From assembly GCA_947683625.1 (NCBI GenBank), contig CANTUR010000055.1, positions 1,984,501 through 2,048,500 on the forward strand: a stretch of DNA of 64,000 bases, given 5' to 3'. This document shows positions 37,471-51,133 of this stretch, piece after piece; within the stretch, counting starts at the first letter, position 1, and every line of letters begins with the position of its first letter. The notes under the pieces are model-generated. The model had not been told where the DNA came from, made no database searches, and saw nothing but the letters and a program-made list of their open reading frames with translations. The position numbers were made by a program, and so were the translations under genes. The stretch is from Mallotus nudiflorus (lineage: Eukaryota; Streptophyta; Magnoliopsida; Malpighiales; Euphorbiaceae).

Positions 37471-37876
37471 GAAGGTTATAGGTTTACCCTAGTGGCTCCA
37501 TTTTTTTTAAGGTTTGCCCTAGTGAGAAAATGGTGTCTAAGTGTCTAGCCACTAAGTTCCAATCACCAGAATATCTCATCGTCAATATAGGGAGAAGCAC
37601 CATCTACCGATTGGCCATTCTCTGAAGATCGACCACCATCAGCCCTACATGTAATCCTTACACGCGCCTTGAATGTCCAGCCCCCATCTTTAGGCAACCA
37701 CCTTTTCTTGACCATTTGGTAGCCAATTTATTCTCCTAAGCACACCTATATGGTTAGTGGTTGATTTGAATGTTGCTTCAATTTTCTATTTGATTTTTTC
37801 TTGATCCATTGCCATATTTTCTCAATAATAGAAAGTTCATTTGGGTGTTTGTATGATCTTGTTTCTAGTTGATATA

Positions 37877-38470
37877 ATGGATGAACAAAAGAATTTAACC
37901 ATGCCTGGTGTTCTTCTCCCTATATTATCCAAAATCATTGAGCAAAAATTGGATGGAATAAATTATTTAAATTAGTGCAAAAGTATTAAACTTTACTTAT
38001 ATGGTGTTTTGAAAGATAACCATTTAGTTAAGGATCCACCAAATGATAATACACAATCTGAATGGTTGAATATTAATGCTTAATTATTTTTACAAATTTG
38101 CAATTCTCTTGATGCTGAGATAGTTGGTCTTATCATATATTATGAACATGTGAAAGAATTGATGGATTATTTAGCCTTTTTGTATTTTGGTAAAGAAAAT
38201 ATTTCCTAAATTTATAATGTGTGTAATGGGTTTTATCAGGCCGAGCAATAAGATCAATCTCTTTAGGCTTATTTCATGAAATTTAAGCACTTTTATAAAG
38301 AACTAAATGTCTTATTACACTTCAGCGCTAATATCAAAACTCAGTAGCAAATGGTAGTCATAAGCTTTCTCGCTAGACTTAACTCACAATTTGACAATGG
38401 AAAATTTTAGCCAACATTGAGATTTTCTTATTAAAAGAAGTTTTACCATAATACTTCACATTGATATTGG
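37877..38470 (+). pseudogene. gag remnant of the second Copia element
   Basis: From the ATG at 37877 the frame reads MDEQKNLTMPGVLLPILSKI, then EQKLDGINYLN and LYLYGVLKDNHLV, then the capsid-type LFLQICNSLDAEIV and AYFMKFKHFYKELNVL. This is the usual Copia gag order. At least three in-frame stops interrupt it. Confidence 0.8.
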
Positions 38471-38879
38471 TGCCCTGACACTATTGTTTCATCAGTGCAA
38501 CCATCTAGTGCACTTATTAGTCAAAATAGTGGAACCTTTGGCTGAACTCATTCTAATCATAATAATAGAGGAGGGGGATACGTTGAACGCAGTGATAGTG
38601 GATGGTATGGAAGGAAGGTAGTCTACTATTTTTACACTGAATCTAGTCACACTAAGTGCAATTTCCAAAAACTACAATAGTTAAATCAAACATCTTTTGG
38701 ATTTAAGTTAGCTCATATTATAACTATTAATGATACTTCCTATGAGACTATTACAATTTATACAAATGAGTATGCTAAATTTACTAAGTATTAAGATGCA
38801 CTAAAGGCTTCATCTCAATCTATCACAGTTATTTCTAACTCAAGTAAAACTAATACTTGTCATTTTTCATCTTCACCTC

Positions 38880-41830
38880 AATGGGTGATTGACTTAGGTG
38901 CCAATGACAAATAATCTTAGTTTGGTTTTCCACTTTCAACCTTACACTTTACCTTTATTAGTTATATTACCAAACTCAGACGTACACTTAATTGTTGTGT
39001 CTGATTTTTTTCTAATCATTATTTATTTTAGGATTTATAAAGAAAATTATTAATGAAGGATGAGAATCATGAGGTCTATTTGTATTCAATAACTAAGTAC
39101 TTTGATCCATTGCATGTTCAAGTGCTCTCTCTCCTTTTAATGCTCATCATCAATTAGGACATCCATCTTTACATTTGTTACACAAATTGTGTCCTCAGTT
39201 TCATGCTATTTTATTTTTAGATTGTGAGTCTTATCAATTTGCAAAATATCATCATTTATCTTCTGTTCCTATAGTCAATAAAAGAGTTAGTCATGCTTTT
39301 AAGTTAGTTCATTATGATGTTTAGTGACCCGACCTTGTTGTTTTTAAAATTGGATCTTGATGTTTCATTGCCTTTCTTGACAATTTCTATTATATGATTT
39401 GGCTTTATTAATGAAATCTTATTTTAAGTTATTTTAAGTTATTTTATCATTTTTAAGATTTCTGTGCTGAAATTAAAACTCAGTTTAATATGCCTATATA
39501 AATATTACATAGTGACAATTCTAAAAATATTTTTCATAATCTTTTTAGACTTATATAATTCAAAATAGGATTCTCCATCAATCGTCCTATATGGACAAAC
39601 CATCTCAAAATGGGGTGGTAATCGACACTTTCTTAAAATAAGTAAGGCTCTTCTTTTTCAAATGAATGTTCCAATGTTGTTTTGGGCTGATGCTATATCA
39701 ATAACTTATTTCCTGATTAATCACATTCCATCTACTGTTCTTTATGATCAAATTCCATATAAAATTTATTTCCCAATAACTTTGTGTTCCTAATAAAACC
39801 ATACATTTTTTGTTGTTCTTGTTTTATTCATGATGTTCATCCATAGGTTTTCAAATTGGGTCCCAATTCATTCAATTGTGTTTTCTTGGGATATTCTCAG
39901 CTTCAAAAGGGTTATAGGTGTTTTTCTCTATATTTGAATAGGCACTTAGTATCAGTAGATGTTACCTTCTTTGTTCATACGCCTTTCTTTCTTATCACAT
40001 CCATTCCTACATATTCCTAAGAGGATGATGATCTTCTACGATATCATATTACCTATCCAAAATCTAACTTATGATCCCCATATCAAAGCCACTTGTTATC
40101 TAGGTTTATTCTAGAAGACCTATTGTGATTAGTTTAACACCAGTTTCTTCATCATTAAATACATCACATAGCAATGACGATCGCCTTATTGCTATTCAAA
40201 AAGGTATATGTTAGTGCACTTATCCCATTTCTTCTTTTGTTTTTTATGACAGTTTGTCTCTTGCTTTGTGTTCCTTTATAGCCTCTCTTGACTTTGTGGA
40301 AATTCCAAAGTTTGTTCACTAAGCCTTATCTCATCCTAGTTAGTTGTATGATATGCTTGACGAGATGAATGCCTTAACTGTAAATGATATGTGGGAATCA
40401 ATAGACTTACTTGCTAGAAAGAAAGTTATTAGGTGCAAATGAGTATTTATAGTTAAATTTCATTCTGAAGGCTTAGTGGCATGTTTAAAAGCTAGATTAG
40501 TCACTAAAGGTTATACACAAACATATGGTATTGACTATTCTAACACTTTTCCTTTATGGTAAAGTTAACCTCTGTATGCCTATTCATTTCATTGGCAGCA
40601 ACTTATGATTGGCCCTTTTATTAGCTTGATGTTAAAAATGTCTTCTTACATAGGGATCTTTAAGAGGAAGTGTTATGGAGCAACCACCTAGGTTTATTGT
40701 TTAGAGGGAGTCTAGGAAAGTTTATCACCTTTGTAAATCATTATAGGGGTTAAAATAGAGTCTGCGTACTTGGTTTGGAAAATTCAATAAAGTAGTAGAG
40801 AAGTTTGGGCTGAATAAAAGTAAGTCTAATAATACAATATTCTATAAGTAGTTGATATTTGGTATCATTCTACTTGTGGTGTATGTAGACGATATAGTTA
40901 TCATGTGAAGTGACATCTAAGGCATTTCCTCCTTAAAAGTCTTTTTGCATAACCAGTTTAACACTAAGAATTTGGGATTATTGAAATATTTCTTAGACAT
41001 TAAGGCATAAAAAAGTAAACGGGGGCTTTTTTCTATCTTAGAGGAAATAGACTTTAGCTTTGTTGATAGAAATGAGGAAACTTAGAGCAAAACCTTACAA
41101 CACTCTTATGACTCCTAATAAATAACTTACAAAAGAAGGTGAAGATTTTAATGACCTTAAACTATAATGAAGACTGGTTGGGAAGTTAAAATATCTTATA
41201 GTGACTTGACTCGACATTACTTACTTAAACAGTGTTGTTAGTCAATTTATGGTCTCTCATATGATAATCACTTAGAGACCTTATAATGGATTCTATGTTA
41301 TTTGAAGGGAGCTCTAGGACGAGGAATTCTATATCAAAATCATGGTCAAAACACCATTGAATATTTCTCATATTCATATTAGGTAAAATCTAAAATTAAT
41401 CAATAGTTAACTACTTATTATTTTATCTTTGTAGCAGGAAAGCTAATTTTATGGAAAAGTAAAAACCAAATTGTCTTGTCATAATCTAGTGTAGAATTAG
41501 AGTATAGAGCAATGACTCAGTTTATGTGTGAAGTAATGTGAATCTTTAGCTTTTAAATAAGGTTAGCATTAACGTCCCAATTCGAGCAAAATTATGGTGT
41601 GATTATTAAGTAGATATTCATATTATAATGAATCTAGTCTTTCATGAATAAACTAAACACATATAGATTAATTGTCATTTTTTTTAGAAAAACTACAATA
41701 GAATTTGATTTCTATAGTATATGTGAAAACTGGAGAACATCTAGTGAATATTTTTACAAAAGCTCTTTATGAAATTCAGGTTACTTACATATATAGCAAG
41801 CTAGGCATGATCGATATCTATGATAAACTT
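38880..41830 (+). pseudogene. pol remnant of the second Copia element
   Basis: In order: a protease motif with the active site changed from DSGA to DLGA (WVIDLGAND near 38885); GAG-pre-integrase AHHQLGHPSLHLLHKL near 39145; integrase pieces including DAISITYFLINHIPSTVLYDQ near 39690-39745; RT with NDMWESIDLLARKKVI near 40385, ARLVTKGYTQTYGIDYSNTF near 40490-40550 and YVDDIVI near 40883; and RNase H with LWKSKNQIVL and SSVELEYRAMTQF near 41450-41525. Stops are frequent and the catalytic protease motif is altered. Confidence 0.85.
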
Positions 41831-41839
41831 GAGAGGGAG

Positions 41840-42046
41840 TGTTACAAGACTATAAGAAATTATAAGATTTAGGGCTATAAATTAGAGATGTAAATATTTG
41901 ATTGAATTAGGTATGATTGCTTTCCTAATCAAGTAGGATTACTTTCTTTTTTCATAAACAAATCAGTACATAAATATGTACCATATTCTCACATTGGAAT
42001 ATAAAAAGAATAATTCTTTCTTGCTCTCTAATTCTATCTGATTTCA
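41840..42046 (+). repeat. 3' LTR of the second Copia element
   Basis: 207 bp, preceded by the purine tract gagaggga. Partner of 35642-35844. Confidence 0.9.
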
Positions 42047-42339
42047 TTAATTATATATTTTTTCCTTTATCATTTAATGCATATTTTTATTGTCCAATTC
42101 ATTGTGAATGTGTGTGAAAATAAAAAATTCTTTCTTTATGAACTAGTTAGTTATTTTATTTTCTTTATAGTAATTTGAAATATGTCAATACGTTTTCGAT
42201 ATAATATTTTTGTTTCAGTTATCATTAAAGAACTAACTTCTAACACATTTTATATTTGGAGGAATGAAACAACAACTAGTTTTTATTTATTATAATGACA
42301 ATTACATTTTCAAAAAAATTTAAAAATGATTGCAATACA

Positions 42340-43830
42340 AATTCCAAATGCATGAAATTTGAAATATTGTTTATTCACTTTTGATCTATTTTTCATATAT
42401 TTTTAGTTTATTTTCCGTATATGCAACAATTTTATACACTTTGATTCAACTTTATAAAGAATACCTAACAATTTCATTATATTTTTTCAATTGCTTATAT
42501 ATCCAATGATTTTTATTTCTAAATAAAAATAATGTATTATAACTGGAAGATAGGTATTTTTAGTGTATTTTTTTTTTTACAAAAAATGTATTTCATATTT
42601 CAATTTCATTCAATTTTGAATTATTTTTGTTTATAATATGTAATGAAATAATATACTTAGTCAAAGTAATCTTCTTAAAATATATACATAATGTTTACAA
42701 ATTGTCTCTTTGAAATGCAATATATATCGTGCATATCCAAATAACAAAATTCGTAATCATACACAAGAAAAAATATCCTATAAAATACAAATATATGAAC
42801 AGTAAATATATGATAGTGTGCAATGAGTATACTTTGGTATATTATTGGTTTCTAATATACTTAAAAAAAAACTGATTATAACTTTTAATTTAAATAAAAA
42901 CCTATTTACTATTGTTATTATTGAAAATATGTGAAATTAATTTTTAATAATCTAAAAAGAAATTATTGTGTATATAGTCCCTCAATATTTAGATAATTTG
43001 ACCTACTTACTAATAAAAAACTTATTACTTTAATGTGAATTTTATTCAAATTATCTATTCAACAATTTTAATTTAATTTTTAAAATCAACACTTAAAAAA
43101 ATTATTTTTGAATGTATCAAATAATTAATATGAAGGGTGTAACTCTAATATTTTATAAAAAATTTGTTTAGCTTCTTGAAAAATATTGGACAATCTTATT
43201 ATATTTTCCAACTATTTATACATGCAATGATATTTATTTTCAAATCATGTATTATAACTGCAAAACATGTATTAAATATCTCTTTTTTTTTCAAAAATAT
43301 ATTTTATATTTCAGTTTCATTCAATTTTGAATAGTTTTGGTTTATAATCTATATATTTTTAGTTTATATTTTGTATATTTTTAGTTTATTTTTCATATAT
43401 AAAACAATTTCTCACACTTTTATTCAATTTCATAAAGAATACTTAACAATCTCATTATATGTTTCCAAATGTTTATGATATTTATTTTTGAATAAAAATA
43501 ATGTATTATAATAGGATGACATGTTCTAAATATCTCTTATTTTTTCAAATATGTATTTTATATTTTAGTTTCATTTTTTTATATTCTTACTTATTTTTAA
43601 TATATTTTTTGTTTATTTTTGTATATTTTTAGTTTATTTTGCTTATATGAAACAATGTCTTACATATTTGTTCAACTTCATGAAGAATACTAAACAATCT
43701 TATTATATTTTTCATTATCTTTGATTAAATATATTATTATTATTATTGTTATTAGCCTTATGGTTGCTATGTTAGCAATTTTATTCATTATGACTTGAAT
43801 ATAAATTCCAAAAGCATGAAACTTGAAATA
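42340..43830. repeat. Diverged repeat block, three to four copies
   Basis: The phrases tttttagtttatttt, aacaatttc-tacac-ttt-attcaa, aaagaatac-taacaat and tattatattttcc recur in the same order near 42400-42600, 43180-43330, 43390-43560 and 43620-43710. An outer pair (ccaaa-gcatgaaa-ttgaaatat) occurs near 42345 and 43810. No coding capacity. It may be internal repeats of an old TE. Confidence 0.45.
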
Positions 43831-44254
43831 TTTTTGGTTTATTTATGTTACACATACACACACAAATTTATATTTCAAAATATTGTTCTACGATCATAAA
43901 ATAAAAAAAATTATATATTCAGAATTTTAATTATTTCTTAAAAAACTAATATGATTTTTATAATTTAATATGTTGATTATAATTTTTGAAATATAGTGTG
44001 TGTGTGCGCACACATACACATATATATATACCCAAAACCAAAACCAAAATAAAAACAAAAATAAACATTGTAATATTTCTATTTCTTTTTTATTTTCTTC
44101 TTTTGTTTTACTTATCTCCTTCTACTTTAGTCAACACAAATATGCACTTACTTCTAGTGAATTTGAACATCATATCACATTACACTCCAAAATCAACAAT
44201 GGCAGGCACATGCATGCATGTTTAACTTGCTTAATAAAAGACATGGTATAAAGT

Positions 44255-45690
44255 TGTAAGAGCCCTAGGAGAGAGGTGGGGGGGGGGGGGGGGGGGGGGG
44301 GTGAATAGGGCTAAAGAAATTAAAATAAGGATTAATGAAGTTTCAAGAAATTTTAAGAAGATTAAAAAGAGTAGAAATTAAGACATTTGATTTAAGAAGT
44401 TTAGATTATAACCAATCATATGTCTCCACCTAACTTATCCTCAAGTTAGGGTTTGCAAACCACTTACTTTAATCATATTTCCAAGATTGATTACACAAGA
44501 GTTTTTCAAGGCTCAACTCAAACCTTTACAATAGTTTTTCAAGACTCAACTCAAACCTTCATACAAATGAATTTTTCTTGGCAACTTAAATCATAATAAA
44601 AAATTCAAGTGTTTTCAATGGATAACACTTACACCTATCCACTAAAGTTGATCCTTAATTCCCCTTACTTAACCTTAGAAAGAAATGAAGTAGAATTATA
44701 GCATTAATCCTTAATTCCCCTTACACAACTAAACTCTCACTAGATGAGTAAATATAAACTCAAGAAGAGTTTATTTACAAGAAATAAATATATAAAGAGA
44801 AATGTTAAAGAAACTAAGTTTGGCTCAATGCATTTCATAATTAATTTGATCCACAAACTCTCTAACTCTTTAAATGAAATCTTCTGCTTATGTTTATAGT
44901 GGAGGGTGTAAAATATGGTTGTTGGAGCTTTTCTTTTTATCCTTAACACTTCTCCACCTTCATTTAATGTTTCTTTCATTTTTTATAAGAATTCTAATGC
45001 TCATGGTCATGAGGGAAGGTGTCACGATCGTGAGGATCACTTATGTAACCATTGGAGCTCTGAAATGGCCATTACAAAAGTTGTTAGGATGCTCATGCTC
45101 ATGACCATGCTCCTCACAATTGTGAGGAGCCTTTTTACGATTGCCCCTCATGACCATGAGGGCAAACTGTGAGTCATATAGAGTACTTCACACTCAGCTC
45201 TTTATTTGATTCGTGCCTATGACCCTCCTCACAATCGTGAGGGGATCGTAAGGGGCAATTCAACCTTTAAATGACATTGTTTAGACTTTAATTTAAGGCT
45301 TATTGATTGTGCCCTTGAACCTAACTTATAAACACACTTAAATATAAAAGTTAGCAACTAAAATTAATTATTAAAGTCAAAACCAAGGTTGATTTGAGAT
45401 TGATCATGACCTTAATCATAAAAAGGGTCAACAATCTCCCTCTTTTTAATTTTAACAATCAATTTTTTAAGGATAATAAAAAATTACTAAGTGCATATAT
45501 ATGCTTTTATTCTTAATACTCCTTCTTAATCATATACTAAGGAATTTAAAACTTTCTCCCCTTCAATATATGCTAGGGTGAGTTAAACATATCAAACATT
45601 ATGTCAAACATATCAAATATTTAAGTTCTCCCCATTTTTAATTAATAAGAAGAAGGCTCTATAATTTTCAAAACCAAAACTTACAAATAT
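44255..45690 (-). mobile_element. LTR plus partial interior related to the SIRE-like Copia element
   Basis: The block 44255-45433 begins TGTAAGAGCCCTAG and ends GGGTCAACA. It follows the Copia LTR phrase by phrase (tctccacctaacttatcc, aagttag, gattacacaagag, the CTCAC/GTGAG palindromes). Past 45433 it continues with the post-LTR interior (atctccctctttttaa..., then ccccttcaatatatgc), matching 15675-15840. It is therefore a truncated copy, not a pure solo LTR. It contains a 24-base poly-G at 44278-44301. Open frames inside are not genes. Confidence 0.75.
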
Positions 45691-45904
45691 GCACTACATC
45701 AAGGGGGAAAGGGTGACCTCATTTATAACAAAAAATGGCCAACGATCTTTCTATCATGGCAGAGAACCTCAACCTTATGCTGTCATTGGCATTGGCAGAA
45801 TGGGTATTCATTCTGACCATCTGAGCACATTTTATCCTTAATGTGCATATTTCTTTGAAAAAACCTCTTTTGCTTCGTCTCCTTCTTATTTTTTCAAATT
45901 GTTT

Positions 45905-46140
45905 TTAGAAGGTGATTTTTAAACAAAAAATAGGTATGTTGTGTAAAAATTTCATTATTTAATTTGTTAATTATTGGTAAAAATTTATATATTTTGTTAG
46001 ATGGTATGTTGGTAAAATATTTATGGATATTTATTAGTAAATATTTTTTATTGTATATTTATTGGTAATTATATATGTTGTATATAATTATTTAAGAAAA
46101 AAATTAATTATTATTATTAAGAAAATTTATATATCAATTT
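45905..46140 (+). repeat. Diverged repeat also present at 51300-51920
   Basis: aacaaaaaataggta, ttgttaattattggtaaaaatt, tggatatttattagtaaatat and attgtatatttattggtaa occur here, and in the same order near 51565-51715. The two copies flank the LINE and its nested LTR. Confidence 0.55.
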
Positions 46141-46167
46141 CGTGAAATAATAATAGTTATTTTTTTA

Positions 46168-47823
46168 AAAAAATAGCTTTCATTAATAAGAAAACCATTA
46201 AAAACTATCAGTCCCAGCCTGAGATTTGACAAAGAGAGGAATCTCATACCAGAAATGACGTCAAGGGAAGAAACGAGCTACCTTAGCTAAGACATAAGCA
46301 ACTCCATTACTTTGACATTTTCCAAAATTAATTGACATTAAATGACAGTACTGTAAGACACATTTACAAGCTCTAATAACAACTCCAAACTCTTATAGAT
46401 CAGATATGAAGGAACTTATAGCATCAACCACTAATTTGGAATCAAACTCAACTATGATTTTTGAGAGATCACTATTATACAACCAACTTAGAGCTTCCTT
46501 AAAACACAGACCCTATGCCAAATAAGCATCAAATTTATCAGGCAAGCTATATGTTTGACAATGAAGAACATGACCATCACAGTCTTGTAAAATCATACCA
46601 AACCCAATAGATGAACTACCTTTATCTATGGCAGCATCGAAATTCAAATTTAAAAGTCCCTTCTTTGGCTTTTGCCATTTTACATTCTCAATTATAATAG
46701 ACATAACCTTAGGAAGAGGATGATTTTGATGAAGTTGAAAAACCTGTAAATATTACAAAGCAGTTGATAAACATGTAATTGGGTACTGATAAGCGTTATT
46801 CCAAACTAAATTATTTTATTGTAGCTGAATTGCCCAAAGAATCATACAAACCTTTTCATACCTTACCTCATTATATTGCGCTAATATAGCTTCTAACCAG
46901 GAAGTCAAATCCTCACTGTCGACAACTACCAAAGGAATATAGGCAACAAACCAACATTCAAAAGCAAAACCATAATCCAAAAATAAATGCATACCATGCT
47001 TACCAACATCATTACAAAAGCACATGTATTTGGAACTTGATAGCCCTTTAAAAACAAACGCTCTCTAACAGGCAAATAATCCATAAAACACTTCCAAATG
47101 AACAATTTAATTTTTGGAGGAATATTCAACCTTCACATTTTAATCCAAGAATAACCTTAAGCACTATTGGAACATTTACCACTTCTTTCATAGCAATCTG
47201 GTACCCTGATCGAACATAATACATACCTCATTTATCATCATTCTAAATGAGCAAATCTTGGTTATCCTTTTCCATTGTAGGAAGCTTAAGAATTTCTTCC
47301 ACATCTTGATTATTAAAAATTTCAGATAATAACTTAACATCCCATTCATAATAACCTGGAATATGTAAATCAGCAACTCTAAAAAAAGACAAGTCAACAA
47401 CAAGTTGAGATCGAATTCTAAATTCCATAACATTCTTTACCCAAGGATCTTCCCACATTCTAACAGATTCGCCATCCCCAACCCTCTAATAACAACCAAC
47501 TTTAAGAATGAAAATTAAATTCCAAATGATTCGCTAAATAAAGCTAGGATTAGAACCTAAGCTAGCATTAAACAAAGTCCTTTCATGGAAATATTTTGCT
47601 TTAATAACCCGACTAGAAAGACCATTTGGTTTATAAATCAAATTCCACCCTTGTTTAGGTAAGAGTGCTAGATTAAAGGATTGTAAGTGTCTAAAACCCA
47701 TCCCACCATTTTCTTTTCGAGCACACAATTTATCCTAAGATGCCCAATGAACGCCTCTTAGTTTCACCCTTAGAACCCCATAAAAAAGAATTCATCATTT
47801 TTTGTAATTCTTCACAAAGAGAA
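46168..47823 (-). pseudogene. LINE (L1-type) ORF2, 3' portion
   Basis: Minus-strand pieces in order: GGMGFRHLQSFNLALLPKQGW (47728-47534), a thumb/zinc region with IPPKIKLFIWKCF and LPVRERLFLKG (47129-47030), and an RNase H-like domain with LNLNFDAAIDKGSSSIGFGMIL (46704-46513) continuing in a broken frame with a second carboxylate-type block (VEFDSKLVVDAI). The 3' end is an A-rich stretch near 46160-46175. Stops and shifts are frequent. The upstream part of the same LINE is at 51134-51280, beyond a nested LTR. Confidence 0.85.
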
Positions 47824-50800
47824 TGTCACGACCCAAACCGGGGGCCATGACCAGCACTAGGGAATGAGAATTTTTTCAAATCCGGAACCCGTAGCAAGCC
47901 TTAAAAGAATAAAAATATACAATAAATAAAATAAATGTACCACAATATAAAAATACATCAGAATTTAAAACTCAATAATTATGATAAAAAAATCTCTGCA
48001 TATCATAAAATAAAATATTTAATACATCATTCAGAGATATACCTCTTTGAATTTAAAATCAACATATATAATACAGAGTACCACTTTCAACTAACATAAA
48101 TACAATTACTGCAGTTTTCTAGAATATAATATAAAACTAGGTAAAAGATTTATATAATAAAGTTGGGGCAGAAGAAATCTGGCGGATAGGCCTACTGCTG
48201 AGGTCTGATGAAGAGGACTCTCCTGTAAAAACATCAACTAAAGGGAGTCAGACCTCACTGAGTGAATTATTATAATATATATACATGCATTTCTAAATGA
48301 CAAATGCAAACACTTATAAGTATATATATAAACATATATACAGACAAATACATACAGATGCTAAAAATCACTTTATAATTAATACTAAAAAACATCAGTT
48401 TATAAAGGATCAAACAGAACCCTAAGTTATCATAACCTCAGATATCAATAGGAATCGCTCTAGCTATACAGGCCCACTTAGTTCCAAGTAAATTCACTTA
48501 ATCCAACTGGATAGTAGACTGGCCCTAAGACACTAAGTCAATTGAGCTCCAACAGTCTGACTGTCAGTATGATTGGCCCCGAGACACTTGGTCAACCGAG
48601 CTCCAGCAATCACACCATTAATCATATCTCACATCAAACAAATCAATCAAGTCATAATTTCCAAAAATAAGTTAGTAATTCAACCTATCATCTATCGCAC
48701 CGGTACGTACTCGGTCCTAGTGCTGCCCACTAGGAAGCACGTTCTATCGATATCCTTCATTTAAAAAAAATAAAACATACATTCGAAAAAAAAATAATAT
48801 ATACAATGGCATTCAAAATGATCAAGTAAACCATATATATACCAGAAATATACCTAAAATAAACTAAGTATATTTCAAGTATATATACGTAAAATCAATT
48901 CAAACAATTCATGAAATATACCCAAAACAAATCAATAATATACTTACAAATAATTTGAATATAAATCAAAAGGAAAAACATGCATTCATTTCAAAATATA
49001 TCAAAAATATACTAAAAATATACCTAAAATATACTTAAGCATTCAATAAAGTAATTATGCAAAATTTTACATTTAAAACATATAATTCTAAAACATGCAA
49101 CCTAAAGCAATATATATATATAATAATAACTCACAGGGATGCGCTCCTCGAGACTGATCCGATGGGTCTGGTCCGTTAGACCTCGGTCTCGGCGCAACTA
49201 AATAATAAAAGCAATCATAAATTATAATATATATCTAACTTAGGCTTCTAGAGACTCGATCTAGAATTCTAAACACAAACAGACACAGAATATGAATTAG
49301 ATCCGGTATCACGTTTTACGAGAATTTTACTAAAAATTCTGCAGAACCTCCTCTGTAAAACAGACATCTCTCTACTAAAAAATAGAGCCGGTCCTGCAAG
49401 AAAAATACACTTCGAGTATAAAAATTCTCATAATCATTGGTTGGGATCTCGAACTACTAAAATTCCCCAACCGAGGTCCACAATTCACCAAAAATTCAAT
49501 AATACAGTAAAATATATTAAAAATCAATAAATACCATAAATACCCTTCAAATATCAAAATATAGCATATTAAGCATTAAAACACCCAAAAATAATTATTT
49601 TCCTAATAATTACTTAAAAACCCTAATTAATAATATAATATTATTAAAAATCCATTTTCTCGATAATTCCAAAAATATTAATAAAAATTCATTTTATAAA
49701 TCCAAATTACTTAATTAGTCCAAACACATGTTAAAAATTACTAAAAATCCATTTTATTACAAAAATAGTATATTATATTTTATTTGAAAATTAGTATTAA
49801 TTAGTTAAAATTAGTAAATAATTTGTAAAAATTATTTTTATACCTCAAATAATATTAAAACCAATTAAACATAATATTTAACTAAAATTACCAAATTACC
49901 CCTAATATTTAAAAATACACATAAAATACTAATAATACTAAAAAATTCAATAAAAATTATATAAATACACAAAAAATTATTTTCTCAACATATATCTCCA
50001 TAATATCCACAAAAACATATAATTAACCAACAATTTCTAACAAAACATATATATAACCTATATTTTCAAAATTGACATAAACTAAAAATAATTATAAAAA
50101 TTACACAAAATTCAAAAAAATTATAAATAAATTCTGAAATTAATAATAACCACCAATAACACCAAAAATCACAATTTCATAATTTATATAATTAATTTAC
50201 GAAAATAATAAAATATTAAAAAATTCACAAAAATCAAAATAATTCCCAAAAATTACACAAAAATTCAAGGATGTAGCTTGAGCTAGAGGGATCAACTTTT
50301 GTAAAGGGATTTTCCATGAATCAAGCAAGAATTCTCGAAAAAAATAAAAAACCCTAAAGTGACCGAAATTAAAAACAAGCAAAACTCCCCACCAAATCAT
50401 ATTTTCAAGCTGAATGGAGCTTGGAATTAACCTCCTCGAAGTTCCAGGAGTCCAACAACATCGAAAACACTCGATTTGGTGGCCGGAATCGCCTTGAACG
50501 GAGGAGAAGCAAGTTTCGGCTTCTCATGGCTTCTGGAGCTTCTGCTGATGCCGGAGAAGAAGGGAAAGGGCAGCAGTGATGAGGGCTGAAGGGGGAGGCA
50601 CAGTGATGGACGGTGACAGGCGGTGAAGGTGAAGATCGGGGAAGAAGATGAAAATGGGGAAGAAGTTTTAGTTTTTGTATATATGTATATTATATATTTA
50701 TTATATGAATATATTATTATATAATATAGTTAATAACTTTATGTAATAATAAAATAATGTGTATATATCTACCACACACATACATTTCAATATATATACA

Positions 50801-51133
50801 TATTTACACACACATAATAACACACACAATAAAATAATACTAACCCTAATAATTTTGTGCATATATATATATATATTAATACATAAAATACAATAAAATA
50901 ATGTAATTTATTAAAATAATAATATTAAAATATTAATGCACTAAATTAAGCATTATTAAAATAATATTGTCCGAAATAATAAACTTCAATATATACAGTT
51001 ACATAAAAAATTATAATTAAACGTAAAAATAATAATTATTATTTACAAAATAATAAAATATAATTTTAAAATTTATTAACATTGCATATTTTGATATTTA
51101 AAATAAAATAATTTAAAATCTAGGTTTATTACA
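47824..51133 (-). mobile_element. Solo gypsy-type LTR (3.3 kb) inserted in the LINE
   Basis: The block is flanked by an exact 5-bp duplication, gagaa at 47819-47823 and 51134-51138. On the minus strand it starts TGTAATAAACCTAG and ends GGTTTGGGTCGTGACA, the usual ends of large chromovirus-type gypsy LTRs. Removing it with one duplication copy restores the LINE frame as LLISLCEELQ. A GC-richer part at 50400-50660 and several downstream segments resemble the leader of such LTRs. There is no gag or pol. Small open frames inside are not genes. Confidence 0.88.

Larger units (their letters stand above)
35642..42046 (+). mobile_element. Second Ty1/Copia element, decayed, with nested insertion
   Basis: Short LTRs at 35642-35844 and 41840-42046 both begin tgttacaag and end gatttca. 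The 5' LTR is followed by tagtatcagaacc, a worn initiator-methionine primer-binding site, and the 3' LTR is preceded by a purine tract (gagaggga). Copia domains lie between in plus orientation, with stops in all of them. A 1.57-kb solo LTR is inserted near its 5' end. Flanks ttatt and ttaat are not an exact duplication. LTR similarity is high but not complete. Confidence 0.9.

Noticed and set aside
43986..44251. Two overlapping plus-strand frames of 79 and 83 residues
   Set aside because: Start in GT/CA and AT repeats, low-complexity translation, no motif, next to a TE border.
45692..45720. CACTACATCAAG phrase, which could be a CACTA left end
   Set aside because: No matching right end or 3-bp duplication was found between 46 and 52.2 kb.
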